From NCBI GenBank assembly GCA_003353825.1, contig PIVW01000365.1:1-6040 (forward strand): a stretch of 6,040 nucleotides of DNA, in the 5' to 3' direction. A program made the position numbers and the translations under genes. Position 1 is the first letter of the stretch. Each line of letters begins with the position of its first letter. This document shows, in pieces, positions 5,954 through 6,040 of this stretch. Source of the DNA: Chloroflexota bacterium. Lineage in GTDB: Bacteria > Chloroflexota > Anaerolineae > J102. Below the pieces are notes generated by a model. That model was not told the origin of the DNA, searched no databases, and was given only the letters and a program-made list of their open reading frames with translations.

Positions 5954-6040
5954 ACCTGCCTCTACACCATATTTGGCGACGGCTCGATCGTGGTCGACAA
6001 TGGCCTCGAGCCTTTTGGCGACCTGCCGCTTCTACCGAAG
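5846..6040 (+). CDS. Beta-galactosidase (GH2) small-chain domain fragment, partial at both ends
   Basis: The plus strand is open from 5786 to the window end. The 65 codons from the ATG at 5846 read as the start of the C-terminal Bgal_small_N domain of LacZ-type GH2 enzymes: [15 protein letters not shown], then the strand pair [17 protein letters not shown] (with the YxxxGDGSI turn) and [10 protein letters not shown], which in the family continues into RIGL. In a complete enzyme several hundred residues (sugar-binding, immunoglobulin-like and TIM-barrel catalytic domains) would precede this. Here those positions are occupied by ligA on the opposite strand. The ATG is probably an internal methionine, because GLSQMQYH just upstream also resembles family sequence. 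The gene runs off the right edge. The fragment has no catalytic residues and should not be active alone. Confidence 0.72.
   Translation, partial: MQYHAKSFRAEALGPQTVQIEAVVQAQGFKANGFTHTCLYTIFGDGSIVVDNGLEPFGDLPLLPK

Overview
The window holds a compact set of five complete genes, all on the minus strand (reading right to left), flanked by a repeat-bearing end on the left and a rearranged or chimeric junction on the right. Moderate GC, a CpXC zinc-ribbon protein with long helical repeats, a GT4 lipid-type glycosyltransferase and heptameric AAGTGGC/ACTTGCT-type intergenic repeats suggest a member of the Chloroflexota (Anaerolineae-like). This placement is an inference from gene style, because no rRNA or other firm marker is present.

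In transcription order: a ligA 3' fragment encoding the C-terminal BRCT domain (5537 to about 5857); an 86-bp gap; a 444-aa CpXC zinc-ribbon protein carrying four copies of a helical repeat (4116-5450); a 45-bp gap; a GT4 glycosyltransferase resembling diacylglycerol glucosyltransferases (2925-4070); cinA (1690-2928), joined to it by a 4-bp ATGA overlap; an alkaline-phosphatase-superfamily metalloenzyme (770-1684) 5 bp further on; and a DUF84/YjjX-type inosine/xanthosine triphosphatase (202-756) 13 bp after that. The last four genes look like one operon. Three of them (CinA, metalloenzyme, YjjX-like) plausibly deal with damaged or by-product nucleotides and phosphorylated metabolites. LigA releases NMN, the substrate of the classical CinA C-terminal domain, but that domain here has lost its recognisable catalytic residues.

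To the right of about 5850 the minus-strand LigA reading stops matching LigA. The plus strand there encodes the middle of a GH2 beta-galactosidase (small-chain domain) that runs off the window. Both genes lose their 5' portions at the same spot, which marks either a real rearrangement or an assembly chimera.

The left 201 bp contain no gene, only short heptamer repeats and a small hairpin. None of the five complete genes has a recognisable Shine-Dalgarno sequence, although their starts are well fixed by conserved N-termini or position. No tRNA, rRNA, CRISPR array, insertion sequence or convincing promoter or terminator was seen.
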